From assembly GCF_009727055.1 (NCBI RefSeq), contig NC_052350.1:36018340-36082339 (forward strand): a stretch of 64,000 nucleotides of DNA. Reading direction: 5' to 3'. A program made the translations under genes and the position numbers. Under the pieces are notes generated by a model, which did no database searches, was not told the origin of the DNA, and saw only the letters and a list, made by a program, of their open reading frames with translations. Within the stretch, counting starts at the first letter, position 1. The number at the start of each line of letters is the position of its first letter. This stretch comes from Benincasa hispida (lineage: Eukaryota; Streptophyta; Magnoliopsida; Cucurbitales; Cucurbitaceae). Below, in pieces: positions 10,175 to 22,445 of the stretch.

Positions 10175-11385
10175 TATGCACATTATCTACAAAGAATCTG
10201 TAACGCATTTGTCAAATAAGGGAAGAATGAGCCAATAAGGAAATGACAATTCTAACTAAGAGAGGCAACTCCGAAGAGCTACAAGTAGATCAAAGAATAA
10301 TCAACTTATTCAGAGGCCGCCTCGACCTTGGACTCCAAGGGAAAAGGAGAAATCGCTGCTCTAGAAAAGAAGGTTAATGGCTTGGACCAAAATATGGGAT
10401 GGATCTTCGAACTTTTAAAACTCTAGGAACAAATCCTGGAAGGGATAGAAGCTGACTCCAACGAAGAATAAGATAGTTCCCAAGTAGAAAAATTCCTCGT
10501 TGAAAGAAGGTCAAAACAAATTGCAGGATTACAAGGAGAAGCGCTCTAGGTCTAGAGATAGTAAATCAAGCAATAGAAAGAGAGTTGAAAGTGCATCAAG
10601 GAAATGTATGGATGGAACTGAGCCTCGTCCATGGAGAGTCAAGGTCGAGCCGAGGCCAAACTGAGCTAGAATCGAGGATAGTAGAACAAAAAATTGAATA
10701 ACTCTGGGGACTAGCCTGAGAAAACTAATGACAGAGAAACATCGTGTGAGGGAAGAGGTTGAGGCCAAGGCCAAGGCTCACTCATGGAAAACTGAGTCTT
10801 TGAAGGTTTAGGAAGACATAAGAAACATTCAGTGATAATAATAATCTAGGCCCTCCTTGGCCTCGGTGGTTGAGAATGAGGTCGAATTAGAACTTGATCA
10901 TTCTTTCTAAAGAAGGTAGCATGCATGAGGACTTAAGGACCACATCTATATGAAGAGATATGCCCTCGATATGTTCTCCTTGGCCTCCAGGCAAGCCTCA
11001 TAACTAAAAGACAAAGAGAAAGAAGAGATTTGTGCCCTTCTTGGCCAGGCTAAGGATGAAACAAAATAGGAACTAAAGAGATTTGTGCCCTCCTTGGCCT
11101 TGGTGGATGAGGATGAGACCAAATTTGAACTGAAGAGATTTGTGCTCTCCTTGGTCTTAGTGGTCGAGGATGAGACCAAATTGGAATTCAAGGGATTTGT
11201 GCCCTCCTTGCCTTCAGTGGCTGAGGAGGAGGCCAAATTAGAACTTAATTGTTCCTTCCACAAAACTTGCCTTTTGGATAAATTCATAATCATTTAGAGG
11301 TGTGACCACCTCAGACTCGAAGTCTAAGGCTGAAGAAAACTTTGGTTCATTGTTTTCATAATAACGAAATTCGTATGATAAGTTC
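10175..11385 (+). pseudogene. GypR gag-region remnant
   Basis: The 1.2 kb after the PBS lacks a long frame but has codon-like, charged reading segments on the plus strand (KRSKQ, EVEAKAKAHS, and the VEDETKLEF repeats). No zinc knuckle, protease or RT is visible; sC1 begins at 11386 and the rest of the element is not seen. It is called gag-region only by position after the PBS and by its charged composition. Confidence 0.4.
11025..11248 (+). repeat. 57-bp tandem repeat encoding a 19-residue repeat
   Basis: Four units start at 11025, 11078, 11135 and 11192 (spacings 53, 57, 57), each beginning GATTTGTGC. Two spacings are a multiple of three, and the plus frame reads repeating VEDETKLEFKGFVPSL-type units (open frame 11085-11297). 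A related single unit lies near 10850. This indicates duplication while the region was still coding, or chance keeping of phase. Confidence 0.75.
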
Positions 11386-12146
11386 TGTTGGGTTTTATGT
11401 CCTAAAACTCGTGGTTTGTAAATGATAAACTTATTCTATAAATCAATAAAGTTGTTATTGAAGTTTGATTCAATAAAGTTGTTATTGAATGTATGAATTG
11501 CTTATTTCATTTTAGAAATAAATCCCATAAACTTTATGTGGAGACATAAGAGTGGATCAAGTTTGAGTAAATAGTCAAAATGATCTATAGTATATGAATA
11601 AGGTTGGATACCTTCCTCTAGTAACACTATTGGATGCGGCTCATTCTGTAGTTGTTACAATTTGTTGTAAAGTGCTACAAATGAAGTGATTCTGATTTGT
11701 TCATGTGGTGATGTGAGGAGTAGGGCATCTTATGCAATGAGTTTGTATAAAATGGGACCAAAAAATAAGTTACTCTTACTTTATAATGCTATTTACTGTT
11801 TAAGGTTGACTATTTCAAAGTGATGACCTAGGTAATTTAACCTTAATCCCGAGCTAACTATGAACTCCTGTTTTTTGGGATTATCCATAGATTTGCATGG
11901 GTGAGGGTTGGCTCAACAACGCCTGCTCAATAAGCCCCCCATTTCAGGGGTATGACCTGTTGGGAATGTCATAAACTCGCAGTTCATAAATATTGTTAAT
12001 ATATTCTATTTATCAATAAAAGTATTATGGAGTATTTTATTCAATAAAATATTATTGATATTGCATTCTATTATACAAATCCAATAAAAAAAATCCATAG
12101 CTACAATATGAATACTTTAACTTTATGTGGCGATATAAAAGAGGAT

Positions 12147-13828
12147 TGTTAGGTTTTTAAAGGATGTATATTTTCTATGTTAATTTTTCCAAACTTGTGT
12201 TGATTATTTGCTTTAAATGCTAATTTTGTAGGTAAAACGATCATCGAGGCATTTATGAGTCATTACGAGAAAATTGTGCCAAAACGATCCAAAATAACCA
12301 AGAAAATCAACATATTGAAGAGAATCGAGTAAACACCAAAATGTCATCGAGTACCATCAAATTCCATCGAGTATTTAGCATAATATTATAGAGTACAATC
12401 GAGTAAGGTTGTTGAGTAACCAAGTATCGAGTATAAGCAGCCATCGAGTAAATTTTCATTGAGTAAAAAAGACATCGAGTAAATACCCAGAATACCATCG
12501 AGTAAGGCTGTTGAGTCATTGAGTTATTACTAAAAAGATCGTCGAGTAAATGCTACCAATTGATCGAGCATCGGGTATTGACCATCAAACATTAAGTATC
12601 AAGTATGAAACAAAAAACTCGATGCTTTCATTCTTTTTTCTGGATTTTGACGCGATTCATCCCTACGCCTCACAACGCTTTGCTGCTGGTAAAAATAAAT
12701 TCAGTTCTTCAGCAAAACATTATTCATAAATGAGGATATCATTTTGAGAGATCATTTTTTGAAGAGAAACTTCGAAAATGAAAAACCCATTTTTTGGGGA
12801 GGAGACACAATTTCGATGGAGGCTGGAATTTCTTTTTGTATCAATTCGTCTCTATGGTAATTTTGTTACTGACCTAGGTTAGATTTTGATTTCTTTTTTT
12901 ATTTGCAATCAATAACTTGTAATTCGCCATGAATTTGTTTTTGGGTTTATGAAGTAATTCAATCTTGTTTCTATTTCAAGAGTTCTCACAAATTCTTTTG
13001 AGTTTTCTACTTTTCTTTATCATTAGCAATCTAAATTTGAGCATTCTTGAATTTGATTGTAATTCTTGAAGCATGTTGAATGATTTATATCTTAAGCATG
13101 TTTAGCCTAGATGCTTGATTTTGTCACATTCACTCATGATTGAATACATTGCTTTTAATGCGTTCAATAGAATGTCTAGCCAAGATCTCCAAGAGGCAAT
13201 AGTAATTGTGTGTTGAATGGCTGACTAGCCTATGACACACTAATTATAGAGAAAATTTGGTTAACTGAGTAAGCTATCTTATCAATTAATCGATGAAATT
13301 GAATCCTAGAACTTAATGCACGTGTTTTCTCTTCTATATGACCACTAAGGAACCCAATAGAGGTAGAAGCATGTAGATAGGTTGGGGTTAGGGCTATGCA
13401 ACGTCTGTCGTTGATTAGGACGCTTTCTTGACTAGGTTATGCTAGTTGTCCGCCTTTGTATAGACTAGTTTAATCTAGATTAAGTAAGTAGTTGCGTGCT
13501 TAATCCGATTGCGAATTAAATTTGTAGAATTCAATGATAAGAATTGCAATGAATGTCTAACTTGGATTAGAAGCAAGATTGTTCTAAACTTGGTTACATC
13601 TATCCTTTATCTTTTGATTTTTAGCATGTTTTTTGTCTTAATAAAAAATGCCCGTTTTATAGCTTTAATGGTTAAGCTTGGTTAAAGAAAGGATTAAATA
13701 ACATTTCCCTATAGATCGACCTCTTACTTCCACTTTAACTACGAGTTAGTTAGGTTGTTGTTCGAGCTTTATAAATATTGTTTGTTTCGGGTTAGGTAGA
13801 ACTAACGACATCTACTTAACTCCGGACA
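12147..13828 (+). mobile_element. gypsy-type solo LTR sG inserted in sC2
   Basis: A 1,682-bp TG...CA block (TGTTAGG...CCGGACA) flanked by AGGAT (12142-12146) and AGAAT (13829-13833), a TSD with one change; sC2 homology to the CopE LTR continues across. Its 3' third is similar in style to GypA and GypB LTRs (an ATAGATCGACCTCTTACTTC block, GTTAGGTAGAACTAACGACA end). It carries the dense TCGAGTA cluster. No coding sequence. Confidence 0.85.
12327..12556 (+). repeat. TCGAGTA motif cluster in sG
   Basis: Nine exact TCGAGTA words in about 230 bp, mostly as CATCGAGTA, plus near copies TTGAGTA. Spacing is irregular (roughly 12-50 bp), so it is not a simple tandem repeat. Similar clusters occur in CopD at 55260-55740 and 62755-62990. 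Confidence 0.8.
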
Positions 13829-14323
13829 AGAATCAAGTTTTAGTATATAGCCTAAATGGTTTATAAGTATATGGGTGAGATTGGGTACCTCATCCTGGTG
13901 ACATTGTTGGATGCGGCCCATTTTGTATATTGATACAAATGATGTGATCCCAAAATCATTCACGTGGAGATATGTGAGTGTCGGCATCGTATGCATTAAG
14001 TTTGCATAAGGCCGAATCTCGAAATAGTCACTTTTCTTTATAGCGACCGTTTACTGTTAAAACTGACTTTTTCAAATTCAATGACTTGGGAAACTCGATC
14101 TTAATCCTGAGCTAACTATAGACTCCTGTTTATTCGGGATTATCCTTTGATCAACATAGGTGAGAATAGTCCAACAACACTGCTCAATAAGCCTCCCATA
14201 TTTGGGATAAGACCGGATAGATAGCTGGGACATAACTCTGCAAGATGGAATTCATTCTTATCTGACTTAGGGTTAGTAGATAGGTTGTTCTCTTAAGCAC
14301 TGATTTCTGGTCATTGAACAATG

Positions 14324-16296
14324 TGTTGGAGTTGATGCCTTAAATATCACAGGGTTCTATAGTTTGTAAACATTATTGAACAACTCATTATATATTTAAT
14401 AAAATATTTGATATTTTATTCATTGACTATAAAATATTTGATATTTTAATTGCATCAATCACAAACCAATAAACTATCCAAAGTTATCTTTGTAACTTAA
14501 ACATGTATGTAGAGACATACGGATGGATCGTGTCTAAGTGATAACCTAAATGGTTTGTAGTAGATGGATAAGGCTAGGTACCTTATCCTAGTGACATTAT
14601 AAGTATAGCTCACTTTGTAGGTGTTACAATTGTTGTAAAGTGCTACAAATGATCTGATCCTGATCATTCATGTATTAAACATGCGAGCGGGGATTTTCTA
14701 TACAAAAAAGTTTGTATAAGTCCGAACCACGAATGTTTAGTCTCATTATATAACATCGTTCATAATAGAGACTTACATTTCATCAGGATAACCATAGATA
14801 ACATGACCTAAATCCTTAGTGAGTTGTGAACTTTTGCCTATGAAGGCAGTCCTTTAATTTGTATGGGTGAAAGTAACCAAATCGCCGACTCAACAAGCCT
14901 ACCATTTTGGGGATTCGTCTAATTGGAGAGTTGGGAACACAACTACACAAGATGAAATTCACTCCTTTCTCGAGGCAAAGGTAAGTAGATAAATTGCTCC
15001 TTTAAGGGTTGATTTCGGGTCTTCAACAATGTGGTGCCATACCCTCCCCTAGTCCGAGAGGGGTTTAGTCATAGTAGGACTATGATCTATTGTTCATTAG
15101 AGGGATCAGTGGTACTTAAGGAGTTAGATGTAACTATAGGGGCAAAACGGTAATTTGGCCTAGTTGTACTTACGAGCAATTTGTGAAGGGTCCTTGTATT
15201 ATTGATTAGTTATATCCAATGGACACAAAAATATATCTATAGTGCGAAGAGTGCAGTTTTCGATCTTTAGTGGAGTGTCCGACAGTTAACGGATGGTGAA
15301 TAATGTAATTAAAGAGTTTAATTAATTATTCGTGTACTATTGGAGCTTCAAGCTACAGGTCCATGAGGTTCCCTTAGTAGCTCCATAGGATTTAGTTGAG
15401 AATCAGTTTTTGGATTAATTTGAATTGTTCAAATTAATAGAGGGATTTAATTATATATGATATAATTAAGTTGTTTCAATTATATGCGGTATAATTATCA
15501 TAATGTATCTGATATATTATAGCTTAATGGGAGGAAATAAATATTTGAATGAGATTCAAATATAGTTTCTATGAATTGGATTCATAGTTGTTAAATTTAA
15601 TATAAATAAGATTTATATTAAATGTCATATAATAGAGAAAAGAAACTATAGTTTATATTGTATGTGATACAATNGATATAACATATAATTATATATATAT
15701 ATTATAAGTTAGTTATCATATTTATATTTATATTTATATTATTATTATTTTAATAATAAAGAAGAGAGTTACAACTCCCTTCTCCATCTTTTCTCTCCAC
15801 CCACATTAGTGGGTGGTGGTTATTTTGATGGCAAGTAGAAAAAGAAAAATGCTTTCTTCTTCTTGAACGAAGTCGGTTAAACGATTGAGATAGAGAAAGA
15901 AAATTTTACAAAAGTGTTATGTGAGTTTTGTCTTGAGTTTTTAGAGTTTTCAATCCTCCTCCATCACCTTAAGTTTTCCCTCTGAACCAAAATAGTCAGA
16001 GTTCACCACTCTTGGGTTCTCACCTTGAAAATACCAAGGTATCATTTTGGTAGTGTCTGGGTTTTGTTCGAGGTTATCTTGAAGAAGGTCTTTAAGAAGT
16101 TCGTGATCCGTTCGAAGGAAAAACGCAAAGAAAGATCTTCAAATGTGAGGTTTCTTGAAACCCTTTCTTTCTAAAGCTTGCTGTAATTTAGATTTAAATG
16201 CATATCTTATTGTTTGTTAACTGTAAATTTTGTTTTTAATAAATAATGGAATTTGGTCGAACCGCCGCTCAAGGTTCTCCCATATAAGATCCTTTA
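14324..16296 (+). mobile_element. copia solo LTR sC3 inserted in sC2
   Basis: Begins TGTTGGAGTTGATGCC, 1,973 bp, flanked by perfect CAATG at 14319-14323 and 16297-16301; sC2 resumes at GGGGCCCC. The 3' end reads ...CCTTTA where CopD has CCTTCA, so the terminal CA has become TA. A donor-like TTCAAAT|GTGAGG lies 152 bp before the end. One N at 15674. AT-rich middle with no frame. Confidence 0.87.
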
Positions 16297-18331
16297 CAAT
16301 GGGGCCCCACCCTCTTATGATCGAGAGAGTAATGGTTTATAAGTTGGACTGTAAACCAATTGTTCAATAGAGGATCAGTGGGAGCTTAAGGAGCTAGATG
16401 TATTTATAGGGTAAAACGATAATTTTGACCTAATTGTAAATACGAACGAATTGTGAAGGATCGACTTATCGATTATGGTTAAAATGGACAGAAATATATC
16501 TACAGTGAGGAGAGTTCAACTATCGATCTATAGTGGTGTATCTTGGTAGTTAACAAATGGTGATTAATTCGGTTTAAAGAGTTTAACCAATTAATTGCAA
16601 ATCATTGGAGCTCATCATCTATAGGTCCATAAGGTCTCCCTACTAGCTCGTAAAATTTTCTTGGATTAGTCAATTGAGTGAATTTGACTCGATGAGATTT
16701 GAAATTAAGGTTTTGAATTTGAAATGTTCAAATTCAATTAGGGGTTTATATTAATTGTGTTTGATACAATTGAAATGTTTCATTTTTGTCGAAATTGAAT
16801 GAAATTGAAAAGTTCAAAATATTTAAATAATGATGAGGTGTAATATAATATATAATATTTGATATTAAATTTAATTAATTAAATGTTTAATTAACTATCC
16901 AATTTTTGAAAATTTTCAAAATTAGTATTTTGATTAATTAAAATATGAATTTATTGAAATTCAAAATAATAAAACTTAAATTGAAAGTTTTTTTTTTTAA
17001 TCAAATTTTAATTAAAATTAGATTAATCAAATTAAGAAATAAAAATTGTTTTTAAAATTGAAAGTGGAAAAATCAAAGATTGGATTTTCCTACTCAATTA
17101 ACACCTCATGCCACTTCAATTTCAATAAAAATTGAAGTGGTATCAGGCATGCTAAGTATTTTGCACGATCTTCATGCATAACTTGAAGTTTTGAACTTCA
17201 ATTACAGATTCATGCAACCTAATTCATAGCTGAAACTCTACAGAAGTTAAAATCCTTTCCAAACCCTCTTCAATCTCACTAAAATATAGCTCAATTCAAT
17301 GTTTCCACCACACAATCCAAGCTAGAGAATAGTAGAGAAGGTCTCTGTGGTGATCTACTGAAAGATTGAAGCATCGATTCATGGATCTCATCTAGATTGA
17401 AGAGTTTTCATCAAAGGTATTGTGTTCTAGAAATGCTATTCTGAAATTATGTTTCAATACATGTTTTAAACTCAAATTAAGTGTAATTAGAGTGCTTATT
17501 AATTCTGATGGAATTCTACATGTTATTTTACTCTATCAAGACCAGGTAGATAGCTGGGACATAGGGTGCACGATGGAATTCACTCCTACCCACTTTCAAG
17601 GATAGTAGAGAGGTTGTTCCGTTAAGTGCTGATTTTCGATCTTGAACAAGGGGATCTCATGGGCAAGAGAGTGACTCGATTTGATGATTGGATCTCAAAC
17701 CAATTGTTCATTAGAGGATCGGTGGAACTTAAGGAACAAGAGGTAATCTCGTGGGTAAAACAACTATTGACCTAGCCATTATTACGAACAACCTGTGAAG
17801 GGTTAACTTACTAATCATGGTTATATCGAGTGGTAGGAACCTAACAAAAGGATCCTTTGAGCAAAAACAAGATCGTCCCAATTCCCAAAATTTTACCGAA
17901 CAAATTTTTTTTTTTTTTTACAGAGAAGAAAAACAAAAAAGCATTTAACACAAAAAAATATAGCATGCTTAACGAAATTGAATTAGGGTTTCATAAACCC
18001 TTACCTTTGAAGACGATCTTCAATGTAATCCTTGAACACTACCACGAACGGTGACCTCGGTAACCTTAGGTAGAGACCCCAGGAGAAGTGCGTGCTCTGG
18101 CTATTTTGGATTTTGAGAGAAAGAAGGAGATTAAGAGAAGAGAGGAGGAAAGTCTTTTTTCTTCTGAGATTTTTTTTAATCAACCCTCTGTGATGTAGAA
18201 GGAAGAAGAAGAAAATTAGAAAACTAAACCTCCACTTACGTGAAAGTGAAGAGAAACTTTGGTGGGTTTTTGAAGGTTTTCAGAATTCCAGAACTTCAGT
18301 CAGTTTTTCCCACAAATCTCTCTCAAATCCA

Positions 18332-18367
18332 TGCATGAAGACTCATTATATAACATGTCTTCATGCA
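18332..18367 (-). promoter_or_regulatory. TATA box held in the loop of an 11-bp inverted repeat (V)
   Basis: Arms TGCATGAAGAC (18332-18342) and GTCTTCATGCA (18357-18367) pair perfectly; the 14-base loop contains TTATATAA. The CopE LTR has the same arrangement at 21489-21520 with one mismatch. Confidence 0.6.
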
Positions 18368-18595
18368 GGGAGAGTGAATTGCATGGAAGGCAGCTCCTAC
18401 TTGGAGATTATAATTTGGAGGTGGAATTGGGTGACAAACCACCCAAGAAGTGGTTAGTGGATTTTTCCCAAAAACCGGAAAAATCCACTAACCCTAAAAT
18501 TAATTTCAATTTTAAAACTAGAATTGATTTTATAATTAAATAAAACAATTTTATTTAATGATTAGTTTTATATAATTAATTCAAAATTAATAATT

Positions 18596-18610
18596 NNNNN
18601 NNNNNNNNNN
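18596..18610. other. assembly gap of 15 N
   Basis: Fifteen N in AT-rich LTR sequence. Aligned by eye with the reverse complement of the CopE LTR, the missing stretch should be about 38 bases, so 15 probably understates it. Confidence 0.8.
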
Positions 18611-18958
18611 TTAAGATTTATTAATTTAATATCTTAATATTAAATTAATAAAATACCAATTCCACCAATATAATTCAATTTCATATTTAAATAATAATTT
18701 AATTATTAATTGATTCTCTAATTTCATTTAATTTTAACTAAATTAAACGTGTTTTTAATTGTATTAAATACAATAAATTGAAAACCCTAAAAAATTGAAT
18801 TTGAACATTTCAAATTCATAACCTTAATTCCAAAATTCATTCAATTAACACTCAATTTGTTATTCCAATTTATGAGATAGTAGAGGGGCCTAATGGACCT
18901 ACAGAAGGGTATTTCAAACTTTTAATTTGAGTTTTAAACATGTTATTCAAGTATTTTT

Positions 18959-19907
18959 ATGTCTCAACTAGAAGAGTTCATCGAACAAGGATAGGAACAT
19001 AAAGTTTGTAAGCCTAAACGATCCATTTATGGGTTAAAGCAAACTTCAAGATCTTGGAATATAAGATTTGATACTGCGATCAAATCTTATGGCTTTGAAC
19101 AGAATGTTGACGAACCTTGTGTTTACAAGAAAATAGTCAACAAGACTGGCATTCTTAGTACTTTATGTTGATGATATCTTGCTCATTGGAAATGAGACGA
19201 GCTTCTTTGCTGACGTAAAGAGATTGTTAGCAACACAATTCCAAATGAAAGATTTGGGTGATGCTCAGTATGTTCTAAGGATACAAATTTTTCGAAGTCG
19301 AAAGAATAAAACCCTAGCACTATCTCAAACATTTTATATTGACAAGATGTTGTCAAGATATAATATGCAAAATTCGAAAAAAGGTATGTTGTCTTTTAGA
19401 CATGGAATTCATTTTTCAAAGGTACAATGTCTTAAGATACCTTAAGATGTTGAAGAAATGAAAATAATTCCATATGCATTTGCAGTTGAGAGTTTGATGT
19501 ACGCAATGTTATGTACACGCTGACATATGCTTTGCAATTGGAATCTTCAGCAGATTCCAATCTAATCCAGGACACACTCATTGGACCACTGTTAAAACAT
19601 CCTCAAGTATCTAAAGAGAATGAGGGACTATATGCTTGTGTGTGGACCTAAGGATTTGATCCTTACTGGATACCCTGATTCTGATTTCCAGACTGACGTA
19701 GATTCAAGGAAATCTACTTCAGGATCAGTTTTCACTCTCAATAGAGGAGCTATAGTTTGAAGAAGCATTAAACAAAGTTGTACACCAAGGAGACGTGATT
19801 GTCACGAAGATAACCTTTGAAGACAATCTTAGTGATCCATTTACGAAGGCCCTCTCGGCTAAAGTATTCAAGGGCCACCTGGTTGGACTAGGACTCCGAG
19901 CAACGTA
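18959..19907 (+). pseudogene. CopE reverse transcriptase and RNase H fragment
   Basis: Plus-strand copia pol: SIYGLKQTSRSWNIRFDTAI, a LYVDDILLIGN catalytic block with the YVDD box at 19164-19175 reached by frameshift, TQFQMKDLGDAQYVL, YIDKMLSRYNMQNS, then RNase H start (DSDFQTDVDSRKSTSGSVF) and a shifted tail. The RT fingers and everything before are missing; several stops and shifts are present and the middle of RNase H is lost. It is followed by a polypurine tract and the 3' LTR. Confidence 0.88.
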
Positions 19908-20024
19908 ATCTAAGGCAAGCGGGAGAATATCTATGGTATTAGTGATGTCCTAGTTTATTGTATTTTTCCTCTATGTTTCTCAACATTATATTGAATATAT
20001 TTATTGTCACTTGAGTTTTGGTCC

Positions 20025-21866
20025 AAGTGGAAGATTGTTGGGAATGTCCTAGAATTCGCAGTTCGTAAATTTTGTGTTAAACATTCTATTTATCAATAAA
20101 ATATTATTGAGTAGTTTATTCAATAAAGTCATTTATTGCATTCTATTATTTAAATCCAATAAACAAATCCATGATTGTAGTATGAATACTTTAACTTTAT
20201 GTGGTGACATAAATAGGATCAAGTTATAGTATATAGCCTAAATGATCTATAAGTATATGGATGAAGTTGGGTATTTCATTCTGATAACACTATTGGATGC
20301 GGCCATTTTGTATACTGATACAAATGATGTGATCCACAAATCATTCATGAAGAGACATGTGAGTGGGAGCATCCTATGCAATGAGTTTGCATAAGACTGG
20401 ACCTGCTGGACCTCGAAATAGTCACTTTTCTTTATAACGACCATTTACTGTTAAAACTGACTATTTCAAACTAAAATGACCTGAGGTAACACAATCTAAT
20501 CCTGAGCTAACTATGAACTCCTATTTATTTCGAGATTATCCTCTGATCTGCATAGGTGAGAGTAGTCTAACAGAACTGCTCAATAAGCCTCCCATTTTGG
20601 GGACAAGACCGAGTCAATAGTTAGGGACTTAGTTATGCAAGATGAAATTCATTCCTACCCGACTTGAACAACGGGGCCCCGCCCTCTCTTGGTAGAGAGG
20701 GATATGATTTATAAAAGGTATTATAAATCAGTTGTTCAATAGAAGGTCAGTGGGAGCTTAAGGTGCAAGATATATTTACAGGGGTAAAATAGTGATTTTG
20801 ACTCAACTGTAAATATGAACGACTTGTGAAGAATCAACTTACTGATTATGATTGAAATGGAAAAAAATATATCTACATTGAGGAGAGTGCAACTATCGAG
20901 CTATAGTGGTGTGCCTTGATAGTTAACAAATAGTAATCAATTCGGTTCAAAGAGTTATTAATTACAAATCGTTGGAGCTCATGATCTGTAGGTCTATTAG
21001 GTCCCTCTACTAGCTCATATATTGGAATAACAAATTGAGTGTTAATTGGATGAATTTTAGAATTAGGGTTATGAATTTGAAATATTCAAATTCAAATTTT
21101 TATGGTTTTCAATTAATTATGTTTGATACAATTAAAAGATGTTTAATTTAGTTCAAATTAAACGAAATTAGAGAATCAATTAATATTAAATTATGATTTA
21201 AATATGAAATTTAATTATATTAGTTGAATTGGTATTTTATTAATTTAATATTAAGATATTAAATTAATAAATTTTCATTAAAAGGTTTAATTAAAATTTT
21301 GAAATTAGTTTTATTAATTATTAATTTTGAATTAATTATATAAAACTAATTATTAAATAAAATAGTTTTATTTAATTATAAAATAAATTTTAGTTTTAAA
21401 ATTGAAATTAATTTTAGGGTTAATGTATTTTTCCAATTTTTGGGAAAAATCCACTAACCACTTCTTGGGTGGTTTGTCACTCTCCCTTCATGAAAACTTG
21501 TTATATAATGAGTCTTCATGCATGGATTTGAGAGAGAGTTGCTGGAAAAACTGACTGAAGTGCTGGAATTCTGAAAACATTCAAAAACCCACCAAAGTTC
21601 ATCTCCAATTCAGCAAGATTTGAGTGTTTCCACCACATATTCCTTCTTGAGCTTTATAGAGAAGATCTTGGTGGTGGTCTTGTTGAAGTTTCAAGCTCAA
21701 TCTTGGAGTATTGTTGCTGAATTCGTGGATTAAGTCTTCAAAGGTAATGTTTGCTTTAAAACCTCTATGAATATCACTTGAATAACATGTTTAAAACTCA
21801 AATTAAGCATAGTTAGAGTGCTTATTCATTCTGATTTGTTCCACTGCATGTTATATTACTCCTTCA
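20025..21866 (+). mobile_element. CopE polypurine tract and 3' LTR
   Basis: AAGTGGAAGAT (20025-20035) primes plus-strand synthesis; the LTR TGTTGGGAATGTCC runs 20036-21866, ending CTCCTTCA. Homology to sC2 covers the whole length. It has the TATA-in-hairpin block (21489-21520) and a donor-like CAAAG|GTAATG at 21743/21744. The following DNA (CopP LTR fragment) gives no clear TSD with the left side, which is rearranged. Confidence 0.85.
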
Positions 21867-22445
21867 CTTCTCCCCTTTCATACACATCAACCACAAACAC
21901 AATAGGAAAGCAGTTAAAGTTGGAAACCACCATAACAACTTTGTCATTATTCTCAAGATGAGAATCAAAGGCAGAGAAGTGGGTTTGCCTAGTTAATTTT
22001 TAGTGAGGGAGAAGAGAAATTTTTTATAGAGAATTCTTACAGAGGAAGATGATAAAGTGCAGAGAGATCCCAATAAAAATTTTCATGTAAATAATCATCT
22101 ACCAAAACCTATGCATTTTTCTTGTATGAGAGATGGAGAAGTCATTTCATAACTTTCTTTCAACACGTAAAATAACTCCACTTTTAATTTTAATTATATT
22201 AAAATTAATATAATTAAAAAATATATATATATATATATATTATAGGTCAAAATTATAGTTTTACCCCTATAGTTACATCTAATTTCTTAAGTACCACCGA
22301 TCTCTCTAATGAACAACTAGTTATAGTCCAACTATAACAAGACTCCTCTTTGGCCAATAAAAAGGTGAGGTTTCTCATTGTTCAAGACTCAAAATCAGCC
22401 CTCAAGGGAGTAATTTATCTACTCCACCTATGCAACGGGAAGGAG
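21867..22445 (-). mobile_element. copia LTR fragment of CopP family
   Basis: Minus-strand sequence resembling the middle and 3' half of the CopF LTR (compare 22970-23280 and 23860-24060), including the GTTCAAGACTC and TTAGATGTAACTA blocks. Both LTR ends are missing. An (AT)n run lies near 22222. Confidence 0.65.

Larger units (their letters stand above)
11958..17538 (+). mobile_element. copia solo LTR sC2 inserted in sC1
   Basis: Starts TGTTGGGAATGTC, ends ...CTCTATCA, and is flanked by TGACC (11953-11957) and AGACC (17539-17543), a TSD with one change; sC1 homology resumes right after. Without its two inserts (sG, sC3) it is about 1.9 kb, matching the CopE 3' LTR (20036-21866). A splice-donor-like CAAAG|GTATTG lies at 17416/17417. 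No internal coding region is present. Confidence 0.87.
11386..17830 (+). mobile_element. copia LTR sC1, split by sC2, right end lost
   Basis: LTR of the TGTTGGGTTTTATGTCC family, the same family as sL (48860) and close to sC5 (39050). It runs 11386-11957, is interrupted by sC2 and resumes at 17544 with continuous homology to sL, ending at about 17830 where fragment V begins. So only the first ~860 bp of the LTR is kept. No coding sequence follows. The 5-bp flank on the left is AGTTC; the right flank is gone. Confidence 0.85.
17831..18905 (-). mobile_element. copia LTR fragment V, inverted
   Basis: Minus-strand LTR related to the CopE LTR. Its 3' end (CA) is at 17831, a donor-like CAAAG|GTAAGG is at 18005/18004 on the minus strand, and homology to CopE LTR continues in reverse complement to about 18903. 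The 5' part of the LTR is missing. With the CopE 3' LTR it forms a long inverted repeat (about 18240-18903 against 20985-21600). An open frame at 18331-18543 lies wholly in this LTR and is not a gene. Confidence 0.75.

Noticed and set aside
10946..11293. Minus-strand Ser-rich 115-codon frame
   Set aside because: Antisense shadow of the 57-bp repeat; the plus frame gives the better charged repeat.
18331..18543. 70-codon frame in V
   Set aside because: LTR sequence on the opposite strand to the LTR; AT-rich tail with no features.
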